From positions 1-44,427 of the forward strand of contig DYEN01000184.1 of NCBI GenBank assembly GCA_020725705.1: DNA of 44,427 nucleotides. The letters run 5' to 3'. Position 1 is the first letter of the stretch. Each line of letters begins with the position of its first letter. The stretch is from Anaerolinea sp. Lineage in GTDB: Bacteria > Chloroflexota > Anaerolineae > Aggregatilineales > Aggregatilineaceae. The translations under genes were made by a program, and so were the position numbers. This document shows, in pieces, positions 35,051 through 43,926 of the stretch. The notes under the pieces were generated by a model that saw only the letters and a program-made list of their open reading frames with translations, did no database searches and had not been told where the DNA came from.

Positions 35051-37400
35051 GCGCGACGTTCCCTCCTGGCTGCCGTTTGTCCTGCTGGCGCTGGTGCTGC
35101 TCTCGCTCTTTCACCGGCTGTTGAGCGGGCAATCCTTGTTTTGGGGCCTGCCCGCGCTGCAGTTTTACCCGTGGCGCGACTTTGCCTTCGCGCAGGTCAA
35201 GCTCGGGCGCCTGCCGACCTGGAACCCGTATGTGGGCGCTGGCGCACCGCTGCTGGCGAACTATCAGACGGCCCTCTTCTATCCGCCAAACTGGTTGTGG
35301 TTGATCTTGCCCGGCGTGCAGGCGATGAGTCTGGCGGCGATGCTGCATGTCGTCTGGTCGGCGGTGGGGATGTGGCTGTTCACCGGTGCGCTCGGCGTGT
35401 CGCGCTTCGGGCGCAGCATGAGCGCACTGGCGTACGCCCTCTCCGGCTACTTGATGGCGCGGGTTGGCTCGTTTCCGACCGCAAACGCGGCGGCGTGGAT
35501 CCCCTGGATCTTCTGGCTGGTGCATATGGTGGTGTTGAACCGGCGGGCGCGCGACGCCGGCTGGCTGGGCGTCGTGGCCGGGCTGCAGCTTCTGGCGGGG
35601 CACGCGCAGACGACCTGGTACGGTGCGCTGATGGCCGGGTTCTACGCTATGTGGGTGGCCGTGTGGCTGCTGCGCGGCCAGCCGGCAGCCCGGCGCCTGG
35701 CAGGGTTGGGGCTGGCCGCGGCGGGCGCCGCGCTTGGTATGCTGATCGCATCGGTCCAGCTGGTGCCTACCCTGGAATACTTCGGGCAGTCACAGCGCTC
35801 GAACGGGCTGGCGTTCGAGGTCGCGGCCAACCTGTCCTATCCCCCGCTGCAACTTTTGACTCTGCTGAACCCCAACTTCTTCGGCACGCCCGCCGATGGC
35901 AGCTATCTGGCCGGGGGTATGTTCTTCGAAAACGCCGCGTATATCGGGTTTGTGCCGCTGCTGGCCGCCGGGGCTGCTGTGGCGGGCTGGCTGCGCCGCC
36001 GCCGCTTCCTGGTTCATTATCCTGTCTTTCGCACGGTTCCGTACTGGTGTCTGTTGGTGTTGTTCACGTTGCCGCTGGCTGCCGGGCGCTATGGACCGGT
36101 TTTTCACCTGCTGTACGAGCATGTGCCGACCTTCGACTTCTTCCGCGAGCCGGTCCGCTGGATGATCGCCCCGGTGTTTGGGCTGGCCGTCCTGGCCGGG
36201 ATCGGGACGGGCGCGTGGGGGCAGGGGCGGTGGGCGGTGTTTTGGTCGCGGCTGGCGCTGGCCGGGGGGGCCGGGATGGTCGTACTGGGGCTGGCCAGCC
36301 GCGAACTGCTGGCGTTGAGCGGGGCGCTGGACGTGCTGACGCGGGCGCTGATCGGCCTGGGAAGCTGGATCGCGTGCGCAGCCGTGCTGACGCTCATGCA
36401 GCCCTCAAACGCGTCGTTTGCCTCGCCGCTGCTGTGGCGTGTCGTGGTGCTGGTTTTCGTCGCGATCGATCTGGCCTGGGCATCGAGCGGGCTGAACCCG
36501 ACCGTCACGGCGGACTTCTACCGCTCGTTTGGGGTGACTCGCCCGCAGGGGCGCGTCTACTGGTTCGAGGACTACGAGTACTGGGTTAAGTTTGAGCGTT
36601 TCTTCGTCCCGTCCGACTACATCCGCGCCCGCGACCAGTGGCCTGATGTTCGTGGCTCGCTGCTGCCCAACCTGAATATGCTGGACCGTGTGTCGGCGCT
36701 GAACAACTTCGATCCGCTGCTGCCGCGCTATCATCGCGAGTACGTAGAGCTGATCGAAGCCGCCGGTCCGGCTGCTGATGCGCTGCTGCGCGCGGCGGGG
36801 GTCAGCCAGGTGTTCGGCGATGTCAGGCCGCGTGGATGGAAGGGCGAAGCGCCACTGTTTGTCGCGCCGGAGCCGCCCCCGCTGATGTGGCTGGTTCCGG
36901 CGGCGGACTGGCCGGGCGACGATGAGGCAATTAAGGCCGCGCTGCTTGACCCGGCGTGGAATCCCTTCGAGCGGGTGATCCTGGCAGGGGAACCCGCGCG
37001 GCCTGCGGTGCCTGAGACTGCGCCACCCCCGGGCAACGCGGAAATCACCGTGCTCGACAGCCGTCCCGACCGGGTGACCATCCGGGTCCGCACCGAAGCC
37101 CCGGCTTACCTGGTGGTCGCGACGACGTGGTATCCGGGCTGGGAAGCGCGGTTGAACGGCGAAAGCGTCCCGCTGTACCGGGCGAACCTGGCGTTTCAGG
37201 CTGTGGCTGTGCCTGCCGGCGGCGGTGACGTGGCGCTGCGCTACACCCTGACGCGCTGGCCGCTGGCGGTGGGGTTGACGGCAGGCGGAGTCCTGGCGGC
37301 GCTTGTGCTGATCGGCGCCGGCAGCCTGGGGACGGCGCGGCGCACGCCCCGTCCGCCCGCGCCGGGTTGGGGTCGACGCGAGCAGAGGCCGCCGCTATAA
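35043..37400 (+). CDS. YfhO-like large membrane protein
   Basis: GTG start overlapping the upstream stop (GTGACTAG). QFYPWRDFAFAQVKLGRLPTWNPYVGAGAPLLANYQTALFYPPN; C-terminal AYLVVATTWYPGWEARLNGESVPLYRANLAFQAVAVPAG. Confidence 0.85.
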   Translation: MTRRDVPSWLPFVLLALVLLSLFHRLLSGQSLFWGLPALQFYPWRDFAFAQVKLGRLPTWNPYVGAGAPLLANYQTALFYPPNWLWLILPGVQAMSLAAMLHVVWSAVGMWLFTGALGVSRFGRSMSALAYALSGYLMARVGSFPTANAAAWIPWIFWLVHMVVLNRRARDAGWLGVVAGLQLLAGHAQTTWYGALMAGFYAMWVAVWLLRGQPAARRLAGLGLAAAGAALGMLIASVQLVPTLEYFGQSQRSNGLAFEVAANLSYPPLQLLTLLNPNFFGTPADGSYLAGGMFFENAAYIGFVPLLAAGAAVAGWLRRRRFLVHYPVFRTVPYWCLLVLFTLPLAAGRYGPVFHLLYEHVPTFDFFREPVRWMIAPVFGLAVLAGIGTGAWGQGRWAVFWSRLALAGGAGMVVLGLASRELLALSGALDVLTRALIGLGSWIACAAVLTLMQPSNASFASPLLWRVVVLVFVAIDLAWASSGLNPTVTADFYRSFGVTRPQGRVYWFEDYEYWVKFERFFVPSDYIRARDQWPDVRGSLLPNLNMLDRVSALNNFDPLLPRYHREYVELIEAAGPAADALLRAAGVSQVFGDVRPRGWKGEAPLFVAPEPPPLMWLVPAADWPGDDEAIKAALLDPAWNPFERVILAGEPARPAVPETAPPPGNAEITVLDSRPDRVTIRVRTEAPAYLVVATTWYPGWEARLNGESVPLYRANLAFQAVAVPAGGGDVALRYTLTRWPLAVGLTAGGVLAALVLIGAGSLGTARRTPRPPAPGWGRREQRPPL

Positions 37401-37401
37401 T
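37396..37401 (+). promoter_or_regulatory. TATAAT box overlapping the upstream stop codon, before the GT2 gene
   Basis: ccgcTATAATCgcg at 37396-37401, 38 nt before the ATG at 37440. Confidence 0.35.
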
Positions 37402-37439
37402 CGCGCCGCGAGTCGGTTGCACGCGGGAAGCAAGGCACG

Positions 37440-38447
37440 ATGACGGACGGGCATGCCCTGCCGGCGGTGACGGTTGTCATGCCGGTCTACAATGAGGCGG
37501 CGTTCATCGAACGGTCGCTCGGCGCGGTTCTGGCTCAAGACTATCCGGCAGACCGCCTTGAGGTGCTCGTGGTGGATGGCGGATCGACCGACGGGACGGT
37601 GGCTTTGGTTCACGCAGCCGCGGTCACCGATCCGCGCGTGCGGCTGCTGGACAATCCCGGACGGATTCAGGCGCGCGCACTGAACATCGCGCTCGATCAC
37701 GCGCAGGGCGCGATTATCGTGCGTGTCGATGGGCACACCGTCATCGCGCCCGATTACGTCCGCCGCTGTGTTGATCATTTGCAGGCGACCGGCGCCGACA
37801 ACGTGGGCGGGCCGCTGCGCTTTGTGGGCACGACGGGGCTAGGCCGTGCCATCGCCGCCGCGTACCGCTCCCCGTTCAGCGTCCCCAGCCGTTTCACCAC
37901 CAGCGAGCGTGCCGAATATGTGGATACCGTCTACATGGGCGCGTGGCCGCGTGAGGTTTTCGCGCGCGTGGGGCGTTTCGACGAGACGCTGGCCGTCAAC
38001 GAGGACTACGAGCTGAATTACCGCATCCGCCGCGCGGGCGGGCGCATTTATCTGTCCCCGGACATCCGCTCCGAATATTACGGTCGCCAGACGTTGGGCG
38101 CGCTGTGGCGGCAGTTCTTCCGCTATGGGGCGTGGAAATGCCGCGTGCTGGTGAAGCACCCCCGCTCGGCCCGGCCACGCCATCTGGTTGCGCCGCTGTT
38201 CGTCGCGGCCCTGGCCGGGGGTGGGCTGCTCGGCGTGCTGAGCAGTTCGATCCGGCGGCTGTGGGCGCTGGTGATCGGGCTGTACGTGCTGGCAAACGGG
38301 CTGGCGTCGCTGCGGCAGGCGGCGCGAGATGGCTGGGCGCTGCTACCGCGCTTACCGCTGGCCTTCGCCTGCATCCATCTGGCATGGGGTAGCGGTTTCT
38401 GGGCCGAGCTGCTGCGCCGCGTGCGCTCCGGGAGCAGCCCATCATGA
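37440..38447 (+). CDS. Family 2 glycosyltransferase
   Basis: VTVVMPVYNEAAFIERSLGAVLAQDYPADRLEVLVVDGGSTDGT; IIVRVDGHTVIAPDYV; FDETLAVNEDYELNYRIRRAGGRIYLSPDI. Confidence 0.93.
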   Translation: MTDGHALPAVTVVMPVYNEAAFIERSLGAVLAQDYPADRLEVLVVDGGSTDGTVALVHAAAVTDPRVRLLDNPGRIQARALNIALDHAQGAIIVRVDGHTVIAPDYVRRCVDHLQATGADNVGGPLRFVGTTGLGRAIAAAYRSPFSVPSRFTTSERAEYVDTVYMGAWPREVFARVGRFDETLAVNEDYELNYRIRRAGGRIYLSPDIRSEYYGRQTLGALWRQFFRYGAWKCRVLVKHPRSARPRHLVAPLFVAALAGGGLLGVLSSSIRRLWALVIGLYVLANGLASLRQAARDGWALLPRLPLAFACIHLAWGSGFWAELLRRVRSGSSPS

Positions 38448-39877
38448 CCCGCTCAGCCGAGCCTCTTCCCCCGCCGCCGCGTCGCTGGCAGCTTCAGATT
38501 TCCGAGCGTCGGATTCTGCTGATGCTTGGCGACGCGCTGGCGATTTTCGTCGCGGTCGTGCTGGCGCTCGGCATCTGGGTGATCGTGGACGGGCGCGGGC
38601 TTGGTTTGCGCTTCATCGTCGAGCATCTCTACTGGTTTCCGATCCTCGCGGTGTTGTGGCTGCTGCTGGCGAGCGCCAACGATTTTTACAACCTGCGCGT
38701 GTCCTCGCGGATCGACACCAGCCTGATGCGGCTGGTGCAGGTCACGTTGCAGATCGTGGTCGTCTATCTGGTCATTTTCTTCTTCAGCCCGCGCGACGCA
38801 TTGCCCCGCCTGTTCATCCTGTATTACGCGGTACTCTCGTTCATCCTGATCTTGCTGTGGCGGCTGTGGCGCCCGTTTCTGCTGGGCTGGACCGGCACCC
38901 GCCGGCGCGCGCTGGTGATCGGCTCCGGCTGGAGCGCGCAGACGATCATCGAGGCGCTGCGCGACGAAGCGCCGGACGATTACGAAGTGGTCGGGATGGT
39001 CACCGAGCCGGGCGACGAGCCGCCGGTAACTGCGCCGGTCCCGCTGGCGGGCGATGGCTCGGACCTGCTGCAAATCGCGCGCGACGCGCAGGTTTCCGAG
39101 TTGATCCTGGCGCACGGGCACGAGCTGTCGGGCGAGATGTTCCGGGCGATCATGGACTGCTACGAGCAGGGGCTAAGCATCATCCCCATGCCGCTGCTCT
39201 ACGAGCAGGTGACAGGCCGCGTCCCCATCGAGCATATTGGCCAGCGCTTCTGGACGACGATTCTGCCCATTGAGGGCGCGTCGATCTTCGACCCGTACCC
39301 GGTGGTCAAGCGCGCTGTCGATCTCGCGCTGGCTGTGGCAGGGCTGGGCGTGTTTGCCGTGCTGCTCCCTCTAATCGCGCTGGCGATGCAGCTTGACTCG
39401 CCGGGGCCGGTGTTTTTCCGCCAGCAGCGGGTGGGCAAGGGTGGGCGCGTGTTTCACATCTACAAGCTGCGCTCGATGATCCCGGACGCGGAACGCGACA
39501 CGGGTCCGCGCTGGGCCAGCGGCGACGACCCGCGCATTACCCGCGTCGGAAAGATCCTGCGCAAAACGCGCCTGGACGAGATGCCGCAGCTTTACAACGT
39601 CTTGCGTGGCGAGATGAGTATCATCGGCCCTCGCCCGGAGCGGCCCGAGTTCGTTGAAGAACTGAGCCGGACGATTCCCTTTTATCGCACGCGGCACGTG
39701 GTCAAGCCGGGGATCACCGGCTGGGCGCAGGTGCGCTATCACTACGGCAGCAGCGAAGAGGATGCCCTGATCAAGCTCCAGTACGATCTGTACTACATCC
39801 GGCACCAGTCGATCGCGCTGGATGTGCTGATCATGCTGCGCACGGTTGGCAAGATGCTGTCGCTCCAGGGGACATAA
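38444..39877 (+). CDS. Polyprenyl-phosphate sugar-1-phosphate transferase (exopolysaccharide initiating transferase)
   Basis: KRAVDLALAVAGLGVFAVLLPLIALAMQLDSPGPVFFRQQRVGKGGRVFHIYKLRSM; KILRKTRLDEMPQLYNVLRGEMSIIGPRPERPEFV. 4-nt ATGA overlap with the GT2 gene. Confidence 0.95.
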   Translation: MTRSAEPLPPPPRRWQLQISERRILLMLGDALAIFVAVVLALGIWVIVDGRGLGLRFIVEHLYWFPILAVLWLLLASANDFYNLRVSSRIDTSLMRLVQVTLQIVVVYLVIFFFSPRDALPRLFILYYAVLSFILILLWRLWRPFLLGWTGTRRRALVIGSGWSAQTIIEALRDEAPDDYEVVGMVTEPGDEPPVTAPVPLAGDGSDLLQIARDAQVSELILAHGHELSGEMFRAIMDCYEQGLSIIPMPLLYEQVTGRVPIEHIGQRFWTTILPIEGASIFDPYPVVKRAVDLALAVAGLGVFAVLLPLIALAMQLDSPGPVFFRQQRVGKGGRVFHIYKLRSMIPDAERDTGPRWASGDDPRITRVGKILRKTRLDEMPQLYNVLRGEMSIIGPRPERPEFVEELSRTIPFYRTRHVVKPGITGWAQVRYHYGSSEEDALIKLQYDLYYIRHQSIALDVLIMLRTVGKMLSLQGT

Positions 39878-39879
39878 GG

Positions 39880-42318
39880 GTGATGAATCCGCGCAGGCGC
39901 GCCGGGTTGGTGATTGCGCTGGTGTTGCTGGTCATGTTCGTGACCGGCACGGCCTACGCGCATGCCGGGGCCATGCCGGACACCCTGCGTTGGGCGCCGG
40001 TGGCGGCGCCTCTGGCCCTCTGGTTGATCGCAGTCGGGCGCCGCCGCGCCGCGCTACCTCGCACGGCCCTCGATCTGCCCCTGGCGGCGTCGCTCGTCTG
40101 GCTGGGCGTCAGCGTGTTTTTCGCCACCGAGCGACGCCTAGCCTTCGAGTTCGCCTGGACCTATGCGGTCCATATGGGCCTGCTGTATCTGCTGGTGGAC
40201 CGGATGCGGCGCGGCTGGGCCGATGCGTTCTGGCTGGCACTGCTGGCGTCAGCGGGCGTGATCGCCGCGATTAGCGCGCTCGAACTGATGGTATGGTACT
40301 TCGGTTGGCTTGGCGAGCCGGGCTGGTTCCCGGTGGCGCACGCCGGTGGCGGTCCGGTTCCGCCGCTTCTTCCCACTCTCGACCTCGCGTTGAACATCTC
40401 GACCATTCAGGGCAACACCGTTGCTGTGCTGCTGCCACTGACCGCGACCGGCGCGCTGGTGGCGTCCCGGCGGAGCGCGCGGCTGAGTCTGATGCTGCTG
40501 GCGGGCGCGCTGCTGGGCATCGAGTTTTTCACCTTTTCGCGTGGTGGGCTGCTCGGCGCCTTCGCGGCGGCAGGAGTTCTGTGCGCTTTTGCCGTGCTGC
40601 GCTGGAGCGGTAAGACGGGGCACTTGCGCGGTCTGCTTCAACCTCGCCTTGTGTTGGGCGCGATGCTGATCGGGGCACTTGGACTGAGTCTGCTGATGGT
40701 GGTGTGGAGCGCCCGTCAGCGCAGCGCCAGCGACCAGGGGCGGCTTGACACTTGGCGCAGCGCCGTCGAGATGGCGCGCGATCACCCGACAACCGGCGTT
40801 GGACCGGGTCTGTTCGGGCGCACCCTGCGCGCCTACCGCGATCCTGAACTGGCGCAAGATAAACTTGTGTCCGCCCACAACCTGCCGCTCAACGTGCTCG
40901 CCGAAACGGGTGTGCCCGGCTTGCTGCTGCTGGCGTGGATCACGGTGCTGTTTCTGCGCGCGTGGTGGCGTGCCTGGCGCCAGGCGGATCTCCGGCGCCG
41001 GCGCTGGCTCGAAGGCGCGCTCGCCGCGTTGGTAGCGTATGCGGTGCACAGCCTCGTCGACACCTTCCCGCTGACCTCGTCGCTTGTGCCGGTGCTGGTT
41101 ACGGTTGCCTATACGCTGGCTGAGCCGCGTCCCGCGCGCGCCCCGGGGCCGTTGTGGCAAAGCGGGATTGCGTGGGGCGCAGTTGGAGTGATGGCGGTGT
41201 ATGGCGCGGCGTTTGCGGCGTTTGATATCGCGCAGGGGTGGATGCTTGCCAGCCGCCACGCGGTCGAGCGGGGTGATCTGGATACGGCGCTGATTCGCGC
41301 CCGCCGCGCGCAGATGTGGGATTCGTCGCTGTCGCTCTATGACTGGCAGGAAGCTTACGTTCTGGGGCTGCTGGCCGTGGAGCGACCCTCGCAATATCTC
41401 GGCGCCGCCATCAACGCGCATCGCCGCGCGCTGGCGCACGAACCAACGTTTGACCGGGGCTGGGCCAACCTGGCCGGGCTGTACGCGCAGGGCGGGGGGC
41501 AGCTTCCTGCGCTGGAAGCAATGCGCCGGGCGGCTGCCATCAACCCGCAGATGGCGGTCTACTGGTGGTGGCTGGGCGACGGTATGCGCGCCATCCGCGA
41601 GAATCCGGACCTGGCCGAATACGTGCGCCGGCGCGATCCGGCGGGCCTGCGCGACTTTCTGGCTGATAGCGAAACATCTGCCGGGCTGCGGCTCTATGTG
41701 GCGCTGCTGGCCGGGCAGACGGACACGGCTGCCGATCTGGTTCCCGTCGCCGAGCGCGAAGAAAGCTGGATGGCGCATCTGGCCCTGGGCATGTACGCAC
41801 AGCGTGTGCTGCACGACCCCGGCCGGGCGCGGGCGTGGCTGGATCGCGCTGTGGCCGCCCGTCCGCAGGACGAGCGCCCGGCGCTGGTGCGGGCGGAGCT
41901 GGCGCTTACCGCGGGGGATCTGGACGCCGCCGAGGCAGACGCCCGCCGCGCTCTGTTCGCCGATCGCTACGGCGGCGCCAAGGGATATGCGATCCTGGCC
42001 GAGGTCGAGCGGGCGCGCGGCGCCGGAGACGCCCGCGTGATCGGGCTGTTGCGCGCGAGTGTGGCGCCGCGCCCTGAGCCGGACTACTTCGTGGGAACCG
42101 TTTACGCCCGCCCCGCCGCGTTTGACCTGCTCCCCCAGCTTGCGGTGCCGGGGATGGCCTCGGAGTTCTACACAGGCTGGTTCGTGCTGGCCGAACTATA
42201 TGTTGCGCAGGGAGACGCCGCGCAGGCGCGCGCCGTCTATCGCGAGTTGCTGGAACTCAATCCGCACCTTGCCACGGCGGCAGAGGCTCTCTCCGCGCTA
42301 TCCCAGGACGACAATTGA
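39880..42318 (+). CDS. O-antigen ligase/Wzy-like polytopic protein with C-terminal TPR-like repeats
   Basis: TFSRGGLLGAFAAAGVL, HPTTGVGPGLFGRTLRAYRDPELAQDKLVSAHNLPLNVLAETGVPGLLLL; C-terminal Ala-rich helical repeats such as ALVRAELALTAGDLDAAEADARRALF. Confidence 0.85.
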   Translation: MMNPRRRAGLVIALVLLVMFVTGTAYAHAGAMPDTLRWAPVAAPLALWLIAVGRRRAALPRTALDLPLAASLVWLGVSVFFATERRLAFEFAWTYAVHMGLLYLLVDRMRRGWADAFWLALLASAGVIAAISALELMVWYFGWLGEPGWFPVAHAGGGPVPPLLPTLDLALNISTIQGNTVAVLLPLTATGALVASRRSARLSLMLLAGALLGIEFFTFSRGGLLGAFAAAGVLCAFAVLRWSGKTGHLRGLLQPRLVLGAMLIGALGLSLLMVVWSARQRSASDQGRLDTWRSAVEMARDHPTTGVGPGLFGRTLRAYRDPELAQDKLVSAHNLPLNVLAETGVPGLLLLAWITVLFLRAWWRAWRQADLRRRRWLEGALAALVAYAVHSLVDTFPLTSSLVPVLVTVAYTLAEPRPARAPGPLWQSGIAWGAVGVMAVYGAAFAAFDIAQGWMLASRHAVERGDLDTALIRARRAQMWDSSLSLYDWQEAYVLGLLAVERPSQYLGAAINAHRRALAHEPTFDRGWANLAGLYAQGGGQLPALEAMRRAAAINPQMAVYWWWLGDGMRAIRENPDLAEYVRRRDPAGLRDFLADSETSAGLRLYVALLAGQTDTAADLVPVAEREESWMAHLALGMYAQRVLHDPGRARAWLDRAVAARPQDERPALVRAELALTAGDLDAAEADARRALFADRYGGAKGYAILAEVERARGAGDARVIGLLRASVAPRPEPDYFVGTVYARPAAFDLLPQLAVPGMASEFYTGWFVLAELYVAQGDAAQARAVYRELLELNPHLATAAEALSALSQDDN

Positions 42319-42367
42319 GTGCAGCGCGATCTGCGAGGTGCTTCACGCGAACCGTCACCGCGCGCGA

Positions 42368-42373
42368 TATAAT
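42368..42373 (+). promoter_or_regulatory. TATAAT box upstream of the ATL gene
   Basis: gcgaTATAATCagg at 42368-42373, 37 nt before ATG 42411. Confidence 0.45.
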
Positions 42374-42410
42374 CAGGGCCTGCCTGGCATCGCGAGGAAG
42401 TGGGTGGAAT

Positions 42411-42791
42411 ATGGCCGTCTCATTCAACGAACTGGTCTACACGCTGGTGCGGGCAATCCCCTATGGCAGGGTCTTGAGCTACGGGCGCGTGGCCGATCTT
42501 CTGGGCGTGCCGCATGGCGCGCGCGCCGTGGGCTGGGCGCTGCACAACCTCGGCGGTACGGAGCCGACCGTCCCTTGGCACCGCGTGGTGAATGTGCGCG
42601 GACGGGTGAGCATCAAGGGATCGCCCGAGGCGGCGATGGAGCAACGTCTGCGATTAGAAAGCGAGGGGGTGGAGTTCGGCGAAGACGACACGCTCGACAT
42701 GCGCCGCTATCTGTGGACGCCGACGCTGGCCGAGGTTGAGGAAATTCTACGCGCGGCACACGGATCGGCTGATGGCGGCGACGCCATGTGA
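42411..42791 (+). CDS. MGMT-family alkyltransferase-like (ATL) protein
   Basis: Start trimmed to MAVSFNELVYTLVRAIPYGRVLSYGRVADLLGVPHGARAVGWAL. Active-site motif reads PWHRVV rather than PCHRVV. Confidence 0.9.
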   Translation: MAVSFNELVYTLVRAIPYGRVLSYGRVADLLGVPHGARAVGWALHNLGGTEPTVPWHRVVNVRGRVSIKGSPEAAMEQRLRLESEGVEFGEDDTLDMRRYLWTPTLAEVEEILRAAHGSADGGDAM

Positions 42792-42906
42792 CAGGGCGAT
42801 AAGCGCGCAGTATGCCGAAAGGGATTGCGCTTGCGCGCCGGTTCCGCTGCTTGTCGATCTGCCCACGCTCTGGAAGGGGTGGCAGAGCAACACCGGCTTC
42901 CGCCCG

Positions 42907-42942
42907 AAAAACACAGCGCCCGCGTTCGCGGGCGTTGTCGTG
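42907..42942 (-). terminator. Rho-independent terminator of the tRNA-Lys gene
   Basis: Minus strand: acaACGCCCGCGAACGCGGGCGCTgtgTTTTT, a GC-rich hairpin followed by a T tract. Confidence 0.75.
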
Positions 42943-42946
42943 TGGC

Positions 42947-43023
42947 TGGTGACCCCGAGAGGACTCGAACCTCTAACCAATTGATTAAGAGTCAACTGCT
43001 CTGCCGAATTGAGCTACGGGGCC
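42947..43023 (-). tRNA. tRNA-Lys(CUU), CCA encoded
   Basis: Minus strand: GGCCCCG TA GCTC AATTCGGCA GAGC A GTTGA CTCTTAA TCAAT TGGTT AGAGG TTCGAGT CCTCT CGGGGTC A CCA. Cloverleaf folds, anticodon CTT. Confidence 0.93.
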
Positions 43024-43147
43024 ACGTTTTGCGGGGAGAAATGTACCACATTTTGGGCGCCCGGTCAACGGTGAGACGCCGCGAGTTTTAAGCGACCTGC
43101 GGCGGCAACATCCGTCCGCTGGCCTGCCGCAGCGGAGAAAGCCCCCT

Positions 43148-43165
43148 CGTTAAAAAACGTTAAAG
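43148..43165 (+). promoter_or_regulatory. Direct repeat cgttaaa upstream of the PhoB-like regulator
   Basis: cgttaaa at 43148 and 43158 (10-bp period), about 80 nt upstream of the start codon. Confidence 0.35.
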
Positions 43166-43239
43166 CGTCCCATCTCCCGAACCGGTCTATTTCAGGTTAA
43201 GATTGTAGAGGGTGTACTGCGAATCCGGATGAGGCTGCC

Positions 43240-43917
43240 ATGAAGACGATTCTCCTTGTCGAGGATGACGATACCCTGCGCAAGACCCTGGCCTACAATC
43301 TCTCCAAGGAAGACTATAAGGTCATTCAGACGGGGGATGGGGCCGAGGCGCTGACGCTGGCTCGCGAGAAGTCGCCCGATCTGATCGTGCTCGACGTGAT
43401 GCTGCCTTCACTGGACGGGTTGACCGTCTGCCGGATTCTCCGCAACGAGTCGGACGTTCCGATCATTATGCTGACCGCGCGCGGCAGCGAAGTCGACCGC
43501 ATTGTCGGCTTCGAGATCGGGGCCGATGACTATATTGTCAAGCCCTTCAGCCTGGGGGAATTTCTGGCTCGCGTGCGTGCCATGTTCCGGCGTACGCCCG
43601 CCTCGCGTGCGGTCGTCGACAAGCTGGAAGCCGGCAATCTGACGCTGGATCTCATCGCACGCCGTGCGACATATAACGGTGTCGAGCTGAAGATGACGCA
43701 CAAAGAGTTCGACCTGCTGGCAACCCTGATGCGCAATAAGGGGGCGGTTCTGTCACGTGATCTGCTGTTGGAGCGCGTGTGGGGGTACGACTACAGCGGT
43801 CAGACGAAAACGGTCGATGTTCACGTGCGCTGGTTGCGGGAAAAGATCGAGGACGATCCATCCAACCCACAGCGGATCGTGACGGTGCGCGGAGTCGGCT
43901 ACCGGTTTGAAGGGTGA
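43240..43917 (+). CDS. OmpR/PhoB-family response regulator
   Basis: ILLVEDDDTLRKTLAYNL, PDLIVLDVMLPSLDGLTV, IMLTARG, GADDYIVKPFSLGEFLARV, winged helix ending RIVTVRGVGYRFEG. Confidence 0.95.
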   Translation: MKTILLVEDDDTLRKTLAYNLSKEDYKVIQTGDGAEALTLAREKSPDLIVLDVMLPSLDGLTVCRILRNESDVPIIMLTARGSEVDRIVGFEIGADDYIVKPFSLGEFLARVRAMFRRTPASRAVVDKLEAGNLTLDLIARRATYNGVELKMTHKEFDLLATLMRNKGAVLSRDLLLERVWGYDYSGQTKTVDVHVRWLREKIEDDPSNPQRIVTVRGVGYRFEG

Positions 43918-43926
43918 TGGGACAGG

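Noticed and set aside
35141-36589. 482-aa plus-strand ORF
   Set aside because: Alternative frame inside the YfhO-like gene with Arg/Gly/Ala-rich composition and no domain.
40249-41814. 521-aa minus-strand ORF
   Set aside because: Antisense to the O-antigen ligase-like gene; Arg/Gln/His-rich shadow translation.
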